Source of the DNA: an uncultured Fusobacterium sp.
GTDB lineage: Bacteria > Fusobacteriota > Fusobacteriia > Fusobacteriales > Fusobacteriaceae
Assembly (NCBI RefSeq): GCF_905200055.1
Contig: NZ_CAJKIS010000039.1
Span: forward strand, 1-22,379
DNA: 22,379 bases
Direction of reading: 5' to 3'
The translations under genes were made by a program, and so were the position numbers. Under the pieces are notes generated by a model. The model was not told the origin of the DNA, searched no databases, and saw only the letters and a program-made list of their open reading frames with translations. This document shows, in pieces, positions 1 to 6,610 of this stretch; the first letter of the stretch is position 1, and each line of letters begins with the position of its first letter.

Positions 1-54
1 AGCACACGACTTTTAATCGTGTTGCCACAGGTTCAAATCCTGTATGACGCACCA
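1..54 (+). tRNA. tRNA-Lys (UUU), 5' end cut off by the window
   Basis: The anticodon arm is complete: stem CACGA/TCGTG closes the loop CTTTTAA, giving anticodon TTT (lysine). The T arm (ACAGG-TTCAAAT-CCTGT), the 3' acceptor strand ATGACGC, discriminator A and an encoded CCA follow. The acceptor 5' strand and D arm lie before base 1. It sits 4 bases before a tRNA-Leu, so the two probably share a transcript. Confidence 0.93.
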
Positions 55-58
55 TCGT

Positions 59-142
59 GCGAGGATGGCGGAATTGGCAGACGCGCTAGACTTAGGATCT
101 AGTGTCCCAGACGTGAGAGTTCAAGTCTCTCTCTTCGCACCA
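59..142 (+). tRNA. tRNA-Leu (UAG)
   Basis: This is a full 84-base cloverleaf with a long class II variable arm. Acceptor GCGAGGA pairs with TCTTCGC (one G-T). The anticodon stem CTAGA/TCTAG encloses the loop CTTAGGA, so the anticodon is TAG (leucine). The T arm is GAGAG-TTCAAGT-CTCTC, followed by discriminator A and encoded CCA. It is the last gene of the tRNA unit that enters the window from the left. Confidence 0.96.
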
Positions 143-153
143 ATAAGCTAACA

Positions 154-180
154 AGAGATTCTATAGAATCTCTTTTTTTT
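154..180 (+). terminator. Intrinsic terminator of the tRNA operon
   Basis: An 8-bp perfect stem AGAGATTC/GAATCTCT with a TATA loop is followed by a run of T residues. It begins 11 bases after the tRNA-Leu CCA and ends 30 bases before truA, so it closes the tRNA transcript. Confidence 0.88.
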
Positions 181-209
181 ATATTCGTATACAGAGAATG
201 TGAGGAAAA

Positions 210-938
210 ATGAGAAATATAAAGATAACGTATAGATATGATGGAAGTATGTTTTATGGATCTCAAAGACAGCCTGAAAAAAGAACAGTTCAAGGCGAGA
301 TAGAAAAACTTCTAAATATTTTATTAAAAGATGAAATAAATATGGTATCTTCAGGTAGAACAGATAGAGGGGTACATGCTTTAATACAAGTTTCAAATTT
401 CTTTACCTCTTCACCAATACCTTTAGATAGAATGAGATATGCTTTAAATAGAGGACTACCTTTAGATATAGAGTTATTAGATATAGAAGAGGTAGATTTA
501 GAATTTAATTCAAGATTTTTACCTAAGAGTAGAGCATATAGATATATTATGACTTGGAAAAGAAATCCTTTTGAAAGTAGATACACAACATATGTAAATA
601 AAAAAATAGAAAAAGATAGATTTTTTGAGATTATGAAGCCTTTAATAGGAGTACATGATTTTAATAATTTTAGAATGAGTGATTGTGGAAGTAAAACCTC
701 TATAAGAGAGATATATAGTATAGAGCTTTTTGAAGAAGATCAAAAATTAATTGTCGAGATAAGAGGAAACTCTTTTTTAAAGTCTCAAATTAGAATAATG
801 ATAGGAACAGCTTTAGAAATTTATTTTGGTAACAGAGATAAAAACTATCTAATAGATATGTTAAATAATCCAGAAAAAAAATATATAAAAAAGGTTGCAG
901 ATCCCTTTGGACTATATCTATCAGAAGTGAATTATTGA
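210..938 (+). CDS. truA: tRNA pseudouridine(38-40) synthase TruA
   Basis: TruA isomerises uridines 38, 39 and 40 in the anticodon stem-loop of many tRNAs to pseudouridine. The 242-residue product has the family's catalytic signature GRTDRGVHA at residues 49-57, with D52 as the catalytic aspartate. The N-terminal strand KITYRYDGSMFYGSQRQ is also typical. Length is slightly below the usual 245-270. A GAGG ribosome site (202-205) precedes the ATG. The gene follows a tRNA cluster and its terminator. No clear -35/-10 pair is seen in the 30-base gap. The stop codon lies 20 bases before the next start, so the two genes are probably co-transcribed. Confidence 0.95.
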   Translation: MRNIKITYRYDGSMFYGSQRQPEKRTVQGEIEKLLNILLKDEINMVSSGRTDRGVHALIQVSNFFTSSPIPLDRMRYALNRGLPLDIELLDIEEVDLEFNSRFLPKSRAYRYIMTWKRNPFESRYTTYVNKKIEKDRFFEIMKPLIGVHDFNNFRMSDCGSKTSIREIYSIELFEEDQKLIVEIRGNSFLKSQIRIMIGTALEIYFGNRDKNYLIDMLNNPEKKYIKKVADPFGLYLSEVNY

Positions 939-958
939 TTGATATTTTGGAGGAAAAA

Positions 959-1405
959 ATGGATTTTAAAGAATTAAACAGGGCAGATTTACCATTGATA
1001 AAGGAAATAGTTGAATTAGAAGAGGAAGCTTTTGGAGGAAAAGGTGGAGTTGATCTTTGGATTTTAAAAGCTCTTTTAAGATATGGAAAAGTGTTTGTAT
1101 TGGAAGAAGATAATAAAATAATATCTATTATTGAATATATGCAATGTTTTGATAAGAAAGAAGTTTTTTTATATGGAATTTGTACTTTGAAAAAATATAG
1201 AAATCAAGGAAATGCTAATAGAATAATGGCAGAGAGTGAGAAATACTTAAAAAATAAAGGTTATAATGAAATATATCTTACTGTTGATCCTGAAAATGAA
1301 ATTGCTATTAATATGTATAAACATTTTGGATACTCAATAGTAGAATACCAAGAAAATGAGTATGGAGAAGGTATACATAGATATCTTATGAAAAAAACTA
1401 TATAA
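959..1405 (+). CDS. GNAT-family N-acetyltransferase (RimI-like)
   Basis: The 148-residue product has the GNAT acetyl-CoA fold signature. The pyrophosphate-binding loop RNQGNA is at residues 81-86, preceded by the beta-4 strand LYGICTL. The late motif PENEIAINMYKHFGY (111-125) is characteristic of RimI-like and ribosomal or small-molecule acetyltransferases. The substrate cannot be deduced. The ATG at 959 is chosen over an upstream in-frame TTG (935) because GGAGG (949-953) is ideally placed 5 bases before it and the TTG overlaps the truA stop. It is probably the second gene of the truA transcript. The next promoter begins 17 bases after its stop. Confidence 0.85.
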   Translation: MDFKELNRADLPLIKEIVELEEEAFGGKGGVDLWILKALLRYGKVFVLEEDNKIISIIEYMQCFDKKEVFLYGICTLKKYRNQGNANRIMAESEKYLKNKGYNEIYLTVDPENEIAINMYKHFGYSIVEYQENEYGEGIHRYLMKKTI

Positions 1406-1421
1406 TTAACAAAAAACTAAC

Positions 1422-1450
1422 TTGACATAATTTAAAATTCATTATATTAT
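1422..1450 (+). promoter_or_regulatory. Sigma-70-type promoter of the perR-SOR-rubredoxin unit, with overlapping inverted repeat
   Basis: A perfect -35 TTGACA (1422-1427) is followed after 17 bases by -10 TATTAT (1445-1450). An inverted repeat ATTATAT/ATATAAT (1441-1447 and 1456-1462, 8-base spacer) overlaps the -10 and the expected start site. It could be an operator for the regulator encoded directly downstream, but it does not have the 7-1-7 spacing of known PerR boxes. Confidence 0.7.
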
Positions 1451-1499
1451 TAAATATATAATCATTACAATTTTGAATTTAGAAACAAGGAGGTTGAAA

Positions 1500-1916
1500 A
1501 TGAGCTTAGAGATAATGGATATAGGTGAATATTTAAAAGAACATTCTATAAAGCCTTCGTATCAAAGAATGAAAGTATTTCAATATTTACAAGAAAATAA
1601 AAATCATCCAACAGTGGATATGATATATAAAGCTCTATGTACAGAGATTCCTACTTTATCTAAAACAACAGTTTATAATACATTAAATTTATTCATAGAG
1701 AAAAAAATAGCTAATATCTTAGTAATAGAAGAAAATGAAACAAGATATGATGCTACAATGAATGTCCATGGGCATTTTAAATGTGAAAAGTGTGGAAAGA
1801 TTTTCGATATAGATGTAGATAAAAGATTGCTAGATACAAAGAATCTTGAAAATTTTGAGATAAAGGAACAACACCTTTATTTTAAAGGAATTTGTCAAGA
1901 CTGCTTGAATAAATAG
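1500..1916 (+). CDS. perR: Fur-family transcriptional regulator, PerR-type
   Basis: This is a 138-residue metal-dependent repressor of the Fur/PerR family. The N-terminal winged helix includes a recognition helix near SKTTVYNTLNLF (54-65). The C-terminal part carries two CxxC pairs (C95/C98 and C132/C135) for structural zinc. The regulatory-metal ligands of Bacillus PerR (H37, D85, H91, H93, D104) have counterparts H36, D84, H90, H92 and D103. The aspartate at the last position favours a peroxide-sensing PerR over an iron-sensing Fur. The ATG at 1500 is preferred to an upstream TTG (1473) because AGGAGG lies 6 bases before it. Position as first gene before superoxide reductase and rubredoxins fits a role in oxidative-stress control. 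Function as a peroxide sensor is inferred. Confidence 0.8.
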   Translation: MSLEIMDIGEYLKEHSIKPSYQRMKVFQYLQENKNHPTVDMIYKALCTEIPTLSKTTVYNTLNLFIEKKIANILVIEENETRYDATMNVHGHFKCEKCGKIFDIDVDKRLLDTKNLENFEIKEQHLYFKGICQDCLNK

Positions 1917-1947
1917 TGTATAGCAAATATAACATGGAGGTGCTTTT

Positions 1948-2328
1948 ATGAACAAAAATGATCTTTTAAAATGTAAAGAGTGTGGAATGATAATGGAAGT
2001 TGTATCACTTGGTAAAGAGTGTGGAGTAGCAAAACCAGAAGTTGAAGTATTAGAGGCAAAAACTCAAGATGCAGCAACTGAAAAACATGTTCCTTATGTT
2101 GAAGAAAGAGAAAATGGTTACTTAGTAAAAGTTGGTAAAGAGGCAAAACATCCAATGCTTGAAGCACACTATATTGAATTTATAGAACTTATAATAGATG
2201 GAGATAAACTTTATAGAAAATATTTAAACCCTGGAGATGAACCTGAAGCTTTCTTTGAAATTGCTAAAGGAAAAGATGTTGTAGCAAGAGAATATTGTAA
2301 TATCCATGGTTTATGGAAAAACAGATAG
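1948..2328 (+). CDS. Superoxide reductase (desulfoferrodoxin type) with incomplete N-terminal iron site
   Basis: Superoxide reductase reduces superoxide to hydrogen peroxide without making oxygen, using electrons from rubredoxin. The catalytic Fe(His)4Cys centre is intact in this 126-residue protein: EKHVP gives H47, HPM gives H68, HYI gives H74, and CNIHGLW gives C117 and H120. E45 and K46 match the conserved Glu-Lys pair that assists catalysis. The N-terminal desulforedoxin-like domain has C9, C12 and C25 but lacks the adjacent fourth cysteine of the usual CC pair (KECG instead), so the FeS4 centre is probably absent or altered. A GGAGGTG ribosome site precedes the ATG. The gene lies between the PerR-like regulator and two rubredoxins, its likely electron donors. 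Confidence 0.93.
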   Translation: MNKNDLLKCKECGMIMEVVSLGKECGVAKPEVEVLEAKTQDAATEKHVPYVEERENGYLVKVGKEAKHPMLEAHYIEFIELIIDGDKLYRKYLNPGDEPEAFFEIAKGKDVVAREYCNIHGLWKNR

Positions 2329-2340
2329 GAGGCAATTTCA

Positions 2341-2499
2341 ATGAGAAAATATGAATGCGAAGTTTGTGGATATGTATATGATCCAGAAATTGGAGATCCA
2401 GATAACGGAATAGCAGCAGGAACAGCGTTTGAAGATTTACCAGAAGATTGGGTATGTCCACTATGTTCTGCAGGAAAAGATGATTTTTTAGCAAAATAG
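2341..2499 (+). CDS. Rubredoxin (first tandem copy)
   Basis: This is a 52-residue one-iron electron carrier. The two metal-binding knuckles are C6-x2-C9 (CEVCGYVYD) and C39-x2-C42 (CPLCSAG), with the usual rubredoxin core DPDNG and EDLPEDWVCP between them. Length is normal for the family. AGGAGG (2327-2332) overlaps the stop codon of the superoxide reductase gene, and the ATG follows 8 bases later, so translation of the two is closely linked. The probable role is donating electrons to the superoxide reductase encoded just upstream. Confidence 0.95.
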   Translation: MRKYECEVCGYVYDPEIGDPDNGIAAGTAFEDLPEDWVCPLCSAGKDDFLAK

Positions 2500-2543
2500 C
2501 AAATTAAAAATAAATTTTATACCAAAACAGGAGGAAAATTAAG

Positions 2544-2702
2544 ATGAAAAAATATGAATGTAAAGTATGCGGATATGTATATGATCCAGAAATCGGAGAT
2601 CCAGATAACGGAGTAGCAGCAGGAACAGCATTTGAAGATTTACCAGAAGATTGGGTATGTCCTCTATGCTCTGTTGGAACAGACGAATTCGAAGCTATCT
2701 AA
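2544..2702 (+). CDS. Rubredoxin (second tandem copy)
   Basis: This is a second complete 52-residue rubredoxin with cysteines at 6, 9, 39 and 42. It is identical to the first copy at 44 of 52 positions. Differences are concentrated at the N-terminal residues and the last nine residues, where this copy ends in an acidic DEFEAI instead of DDFLAK. It has its own GAGG ribosome site (2531-2534) in a 44-base gap. A strong terminator follows, making it the last gene of the oxidative-defence unit. Confidence 0.95.
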   Translation: MKKYECKVCGYVYDPEIGDPDNGVAAGTAFEDLPEDWVCPLCSVGTDEFEAI

Positions 2703-2733
2703 TAGAAAAAGTAGAAATTAACGTACTGTAAAA

Positions 2734-2763
2734 AGACACACTTAAAATAGTGTGTCTTTTTTT
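2734..2763 (+). terminator. Intrinsic terminator after the rubredoxin genes
   Basis: A 9-bp perfect stem AGACACACT/AGTGTGTCT with a 6-base loop is followed by seven T residues. The A-run just before the stem could extend pairing with the T-run. It begins 31 bases after the second rubredoxin stop. Confidence 0.9.
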
Positions 2764-2783
2764 AACGTAATTACAAAAAAATA

Positions 2784-2812
2784 TTGACAATCTAAAAAAA
2801 ATAGTGTACTAT
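2784..2812 (+). promoter_or_regulatory. Promoter of tRNA-Met
   Basis: A consensus -35 TTGACA (2784-2789) is separated by 17 bases from -10 TACTAT (2807-2812). The predicted start is within about 6 bases of the mature tRNA 5' end. It lies directly after the rubredoxin terminator. Confidence 0.82.
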
Positions 2813-2824
2813 TAGTAATCATAT

Positions 2825-2901
2825 GCCTAGATAGCTCAGTTGGCTAGAGCATACGGTTCATACCCGTACGGTCGAAGGTTCGAATCCTTTTCTAGGCACC
2901 A
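2825..2901 (+). tRNA. tRNA-Met (CAU), elongator type
   Basis: This is a 77-base cloverleaf with encoded CCA. Acceptor GCCTAGA pairs perfectly with TCTAGGC. The anticodon loop TTCATAC in stem TACGG/CCGTA gives anticodon CAT. The G1-C72 pair argues against an initiator tRNA, which normally has a mismatch there. The arm CGGTTCATACCCG resembles elongator tRNA-Met of low-GC bacteria more than the Ile2 (CAU) type, but this distinction is inferred. Confidence 0.9.
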
Positions 2902-2973
2902 TATTCCAAATAATTTTTTTAAACCCCACTTTTTAGATTCATATGTTGTAGTCTAACCCTAAATATTTTTATG

Positions 2974-3014
2974 GAAAAAGATGAACTTGGCCGGTTCATC
3001 TTTTTCTATTTTTT
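2974..3014 (+). terminator. Terminator downstream of tRNA-Met
   Basis: A 13-bp perfect stem GAAAAAGATGAAC/GTTCATCTTTTTC (2974-2986 and 2994-3006) encloses a 7-base loop TTGGCCG and is followed by a T-rich stretch. It lies 72 bases after the tRNA, so the primary transcript would carry a sizeable 3' trailer. Confidence 0.85.
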
Positions 3015-3058
3015 GTAAAATTAAAGGATTTATTTATATAGGAAAATCCCATGATTTT

Positions 3059-3067
3059 TGATATAAT
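3059..3067 (+). promoter_or_regulatory. Extended -10 promoter of the LPS-core run
   Basis: TGATATAAT matches an extended -10 (TG-n-TATAAT) with no recognisable -35 at the proper distance. A second TATAAT overlaps at 3068-3073. It lies 36 bases before the first glycosyltransferase start and is the only convincing promoter seen before the long gene run that follows. Confidence 0.65.
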
Positions 3068-3102
3068 TATAATATTGAGATGAAAAATAGGGAGGAAGTT
3101 GG

Positions 3103-3894
3103 ATGAAACTATCAGCTGCAATAATGACTTTTAATGAAGAGAAAAATTTAGATAGAACTTTAAAAGCTTTAGAGGATATATGTGATGAGATTGTAATAGT
3201 TGATAGTGGATCAACAGATAGAACAAAAGAGATAGCAGATAAATATAAAGCTAAATTTATTAATCAAAAATGGCTAGGTTATGGAAAGCAGAGAAATGTT
3301 GCAATAGATAATTGTAGTGGGAAGTGGATATTGGCAGTTGATGCTGATGAGGAGCTATCTCCACAGTTAAAAGAAAAGATAAAAGAGATAATAGAAAGCA
3401 ATGATGAAAGTAAAAAAGTTTATGAGATAAATAGATTATCAGTGTGTTTTGGAAAAAAAATAAAACATGGTGGTTGGGGAACTTCATATGCAGTAAGATT
3501 GTTCTTAAAAGGAGCAGGGAAATTTAATGATAATACAGTACATGAAAGTTTTGTAACAGATGAAAAAGTATATCAGATAAAAGAGGATATATATCATCAT
3601 AGCTATTTGACTTTAGAAGATTATTTTAGTAAATTCAATAGATATACAACTGAAGGAGCATTAGAATATTATAAAAAAGGAAAAAAAGCTAGTATATTTC
3701 AAATAGCTTTTAACCCATTATATAAATTTATTAGAATGTATATAATAAGACTAGGGTTTTTAGATGGAGTAGAAGGATTTCTATTAGCTTCAACAAGTTC
3801 GTTATATTCAATGGTAAAATATTTTAAATTGAGAGAGATCTATAGAAATGGAAGTTATATAGATGATAAAAAGGGAGCAAAGAATGGAGATTAA
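3103..3894 (+). CDS. Glycosyltransferase family 2, WaaE/KdtX-like LPS core transferase
   Basis: This 263-residue GT-A fold enzyme probably adds a sugar to the inner core of LPS. The start MKLSAAIMTFNEEKNL, the VDSGSTDRT nucleotide-binding segment (34-42) and the VDADEE metal-binding DxD region (79-84) are those of GT2. The middle region with GGWG, RLFLKG and VHESF is typical of the WaaE/KdtX branch (beta-1,4-glucosyltransferase in enterobacteria). The C-terminal ~60 residues are hydrophobic and basic, suggesting membrane contact. GGAGG precedes the ATG by 7 bases. The next gene overlaps its 3' end by 11 bases. The exact sugar is unknown. Confidence 0.85.
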   Translation: MKLSAAIMTFNEEKNLDRTLKALEDICDEIVIVDSGSTDRTKEIADKYKAKFINQKWLGYGKQRNVAIDNCSGKWILAVDADEELSPQLKEKIKEIIESNDESKKVYEINRLSVCFGKKIKHGGWGTSYAVRLFLKGAGKFNDNTVHESFVTDEKVYQIKEDIYHHSYLTLEDYFSKFNRYTTEGALEYYKKGKKASIFQIAFNPLYKFIRMYIIRLGFLDGVEGFLLASTSSLYSMVKYFKLREIYRNGSYIDDKKGAKNGD

Positions 3895-4924
3895 AAGAAT
3901 AATAGTATCGAGAACAGATAAAATAGGGGATTTGATACTTTCTATTCCAAGTTTTTTTATGGTAAAAAAGATGTATCCACAAGCTGAATTAGTTGTATTA
4001 GTAAGAAAATATAACTATGAGATTGTTAAAAATTTACCATATGTAGATAGAATAATTAAGATAGATGACTACTCACAAAATGAGTTGATAGATAAGATAG
4101 CTTACTTTAAAGCAGATGTGTTTATAGCACTGTATAATGATTCTTTTGTGGCAAAATTAGCAAGAGCGAGTAAAGCTAAGATAAAGATAGGGCCATTGTC
4201 TAAATTATCATCTTTTTTCACTTATAATAAAGGTGTTTGGCAAAAGAGATCTAGATCAGAAAAAAATGAGGGAAAATATAATTTGGATTTAATAAGACAA
4301 TTAGATCCAGATCTATTTCAAAAGGAATATGAATTAGAAACAAAAATATATATAGAGGATAAGCATAGACAAGCAGTAGAAATGTTCTTTAAAACTAATA
4401 ACATAAAGGGACAAAGTATAGTAATAAATCCTTTTATAGGTGGATCTGCTAAAAATATTAAAGATGAAGAGTATGCTAGACTTATAAAGAATTTTAAGAA
4501 GAGAAATAGAGATGTGAATGTAATTATAACTTGCCACATATCTGATGAAGAAAGAGGATTAAAACTAATAAAAGAGGCTAACTCAATGGGGGTATATCTA
4601 TACGCTAATGGTGGGGATCTTTTAAATATAGCTGCTATTATAGATAGATGTGATGTATATTTAGGAGCTTCAACAGGACCAACACATATGGCAGGAGCAT
4701 TGAAAAAGAGAATAGTTGCTATCTATCCTAATAAGAAAACTCAAAGTATTACAAGATGGGGAGTTTTAGGAGATGATAAAGTTTATTATTTAGTTCCAGA
4801 TAAAGATAATCCAAAAGAAGATTATAAAAATCCTTACTTTGATACTTATGATAGAGATATGGAGTTAGATCTAATACTTGCTTTAGAAAGAGCTTTAAAG
4901 CTTGAAGAAGGTGGTAAAAATTAG
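3884..4924 (+). CDS. Glycosyltransferase family 9 (heptosyltransferase-like), first of three
   Basis: The 346-residue product has the GT9 architecture: an N-terminal Rossmann domain opening with IIVSRTDKIGDLILSIP, and a C-terminal ADP-heptose-binding domain with GASTGPTHMAGAL near residues 258-270. It most likely transfers heptose to the LPS core on the cytoplasmic face. Unlike the two other GT9 genes here, it lacks the C-terminal cysteine cluster, so it may use a different acceptor. The ATG at 3884 has AGGGAG 6 bases before it and is chosen over an upstream in-frame start at 3863. It overlaps both neighbours, indicating one transcript with coupled translation. Confidence 0.85.
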   Translation: MEIKRIIVSRTDKIGDLILSIPSFFMVKKMYPQAELVVLVRKYNYEIVKNLPYVDRIIKIDDYSQNELIDKIAYFKADVFIALYNDSFVAKLARASKAKIKIGPLSKLSSFFTYNKGVWQKRSRSEKNEGKYNLDLIRQLDPDLFQKEYELETKIYIEDKHRQAVEMFFKTNNIKGQSIVINPFIGGSAKNIKDEEYARLIKNFKKRNRDVNVIITCHISDEERGLKLIKEANSMGVYLYANGGDLLNIAAIIDRCDVYLGASTGPTHMAGALKKRIVAIYPNKKTQSITRWGVLGDDKVYYLVPDKDNPKEDYKNPYFDTYDRDMELDLILALERALKLEEGGKN

Positions 4925-5921
4925 GATATTAGTTATACATACAGCATTTATAGGGGATATAGTTTTATCAACTCCTTTGTTAAGAAAGATAAAAGATGTA
5001 TATCCAAATAGTGATATTACCTATGTTACAACTCCAGCAGGAGCAGCAATTTTAAGAAATAATCCAAATATAAGTGAGATTATTGAGTATGATAAGAGAG
5101 GAAAGCATAAGGGAATATTAGGAATATATCAACTTGGAAAAAGATTGAAGTATGAAAATTTTAATTTGGTTATAACACCACATAGATATATGAGAAGTTC
5201 AATTCTTTCGTGGTTTACAGGATCACCAGTGAGAAAGGGATATAAAAATGCTGATCTATCATTTCTTTATACAGAGAAGATTGAGTATGATAAGAAAAAG
5301 CATGAGGTTGAAAAACTTCTATCTTTTATCTCTAAAGATACAGATAAAAGATATGAGATAGAATTATATCCAAATATTAAAGATATTGAAAAAGTTGATG
5401 AGATGTTAAAAGGGTATGGAGATAAAAAGATAGTTGTTATAGCTCCAGGAAGTAAATGGTTTACTAAAAAATGGCCTTTAGAATATTTCAACGAAGTATT
5501 AAAAGAACTAAAAAATAGAGAAGATATTATCTTAGCTGTTGTAGGAGGAAATGAAGAGAGAGCTTTAAATATAGAAATTGGAGGAAATATAGTTGATTTT
5601 AGAGGGAAAACAACACTTTTAGAATTAGCTGAATTAATAAGAAGAGCAGAGTTGATAGTAACTAATGATTCTTCTCCAATCCATATAGCATCAGCATGGA
5701 AAAATGTAAAAATTCTTGCTATATTTGGTCCAACTGTAAAAGAGTTAGGATTTTTCCCTTGGTCAAAAAATAGTGTAGTTTTCCAAAGGGAAGAGCTAAA
5801 GTGTAGACCATGCTCATTACATGGTGGAGACAAGTGTCCAGAGAAACATTTTAAATGTATGGTAGATATAAAGCCAGAACTTATTTTAGATGAGATTTAT
5901 AAAACTATTGGAAGAGAATAG
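4902..5921 (+). CDS. Glycosyltransferase family 9, heptosyltransferase II (WaaF)-like
   Basis: This is a GT9 enzyme of about 330-339 residues: ILVIHTAFIGDIVLSTPLL at the N terminus, APGSKWFTKKWPLEYF in the middle, and the donor-binding TNDSSPIHIASA followed by IFGPT. Near the C terminus is a cysteine/histidine cluster (CRPCSLHGGDKCPEKHFKCM) shared with the third GT9 gene. It is predicted to add heptose to the LPS inner core. The start is uncertain: no ATG is available. TTG at 4902 and GTG at 4911 are in frame, and an AAGGTGG ribosome-site-like run (4908-4914) would best fit an unusual ATT start at 4920. It overlaps the preceding gene, and the kinase gene begins 2 bases after its stop. Confidence 0.86.
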   Translation: MKKVVKIRILVIHTAFIGDIVLSTPLLRKIKDVYPNSDITYVTTPAGAAILRNNPNISEIIEYDKRGKHKGILGIYQLGKRLKYENFNLVITPHRYMRSSILSWFTGSPVRKGYKNADLSFLYTEKIEYDKKKHEVEKLLSFISKDTDKRYEIELYPNIKDIEKVDEMLKGYGDKKIVVIAPGSKWFTKKWPLEYFNEVLKELKNREDIILAVVGGNEERALNIEIGGNIVDFRGKTTLLELAELIRRAELIVTNDSSPIHIASAWKNVKILAIFGPTVKELGFFPWSKNSVVFQREELKCRPCSLHGGDKCPEKHFKCMVDIKPELILDEIYKTIGRE

Positions 5922-5923
5922 AT

Positions 5924-6610
5924 ATGAAAAAAGTAAGAAGAGGAAATATATATTTATATTTTAATGATGAAAAAAGTTTAGAATTTTTTGATTTAATTGA
6001 AAATAATAGATATAAATTGATAAAAGTTTTAAAAGATGATCAAAGAAGTTATGTAGCACTAATAGAAATTCAAGGGAAAAGATATATTTATAAAAGACCA
6101 ATAGAGAAAAATAGTAGAAAATGGCAGAGATTTTTATCTATTTTTAGAGGTAGTGAAAGTAAGAGAGAATTTAAAAATATAGAAAAGATTAGAGAAGTAG
6201 GACTTAATGGAGCAGTTCCATATTTAGCTGTGGAGAAGAAAAAAGGCTTAGTAGTATATGATTCTTATCTGATCTATGGGTATATAGATGGGAGAGAGAG
6301 TAGCTTTAAAGATATAGATTTAATAATGGCAGAGTTAAGAAAGATACATAACTTAGGTTATCTGCATGGAGACTCACATATGAATAATTTCCTTATAAAA
6401 GGAGAAAAGGTATATCTTATTGATACAAAACTTCTTTGGAATAAATATGGAGGATTTGGAAGAGCTTTTGAATTTATGTATCTAGAAGAGAGCTGTCCTC
6501 AAGAGATAGATTATGATAAAGAGAGCATATATTATAAAGGAGCAAAGGGATTAAGAAACTATTTAACTTTTTTAGCTAAAATAAAAAGTATTAGGAGAAA
6601 AAAGAAGTGA
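5924..6610 (+). CDS. LPS core heptose kinase, RfaY/WaaY-like
   Basis: This 228-residue protein-kinase-fold enzyme is predicted to phosphorylate heptose in the LPS core, adding negative charge that binds divalent cations. The catalytic loop HGDSHMNNFL (148-157) has the HGD...N pattern of lipopolysaccharide and small-molecule kinases. LIDTK (165-169) takes the place of the metal-binding DFG, and K57 in YIYKRP is the probable ATP-binding lysine. It sits between two heptosyltransferase genes, 2 bases after one and overlapping the next by 4 bases. That placement supports an LPS role over a general kinase. The assignment to WaaY rather than WaaP is by resemblance only. Confidence 0.8.
   Translation: MKKVRRGNIYLYFNDEKSLEFFDLIENNRYKLIKVLKDDQRSYVALIEIQGKRYIYKRPIEKNSRKWQRFLSIFRGSESKREFKNIEKIREVGLNGAVPYLAVEKKKGLVVYDSYLIYGYIDGRESSFKDIDLIMAELRKIHNLGYLHGDSHMNNFLIKGEKVYLIDTKLLWNKYGGFGRAFEFMYLEESCPQEIDYDKESIYYKGAKGLRNYLTFLAKIKSIRRKKK

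Larger units (their letters stand above)
2341..2702 (+). repeat. Tandem gene duplication (rubredoxin pair)
   Basis: Codons 10-42 of the two copies (2368-2466 and 2571-2669) differ at only about five of 99 bases, four of them third-position silent changes. The flanking codons and the intergenic sequence have diverged much more. This pattern fits a recent tandem duplication or gene conversion of the core. Confidence 0.85.

Noticed and set aside
1441..1462. Canonical PerR box
   Set aside because: The repeat has an 8-base spacer rather than 7-1-7 spacing. It matches the consensus half-sites poorly, so it is reported only as a generic operator candidate.
2902..2973. Small RNA between tRNA-Met and its terminator, suggested by TTAGA/TCTAA repeats
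   Set aside because: The inverted repeat is only 5 bp with a long loop. The stretch is more simply the 3' trailer of the tRNA transcript.
5267..5833. Long open frame (188 codons) on the minus strand
   Set aside because: It lies wholly antisense to the second GT9 gene, has no ribosome site or domain pattern, and is the expected mirror of an AT-rich coding strand.
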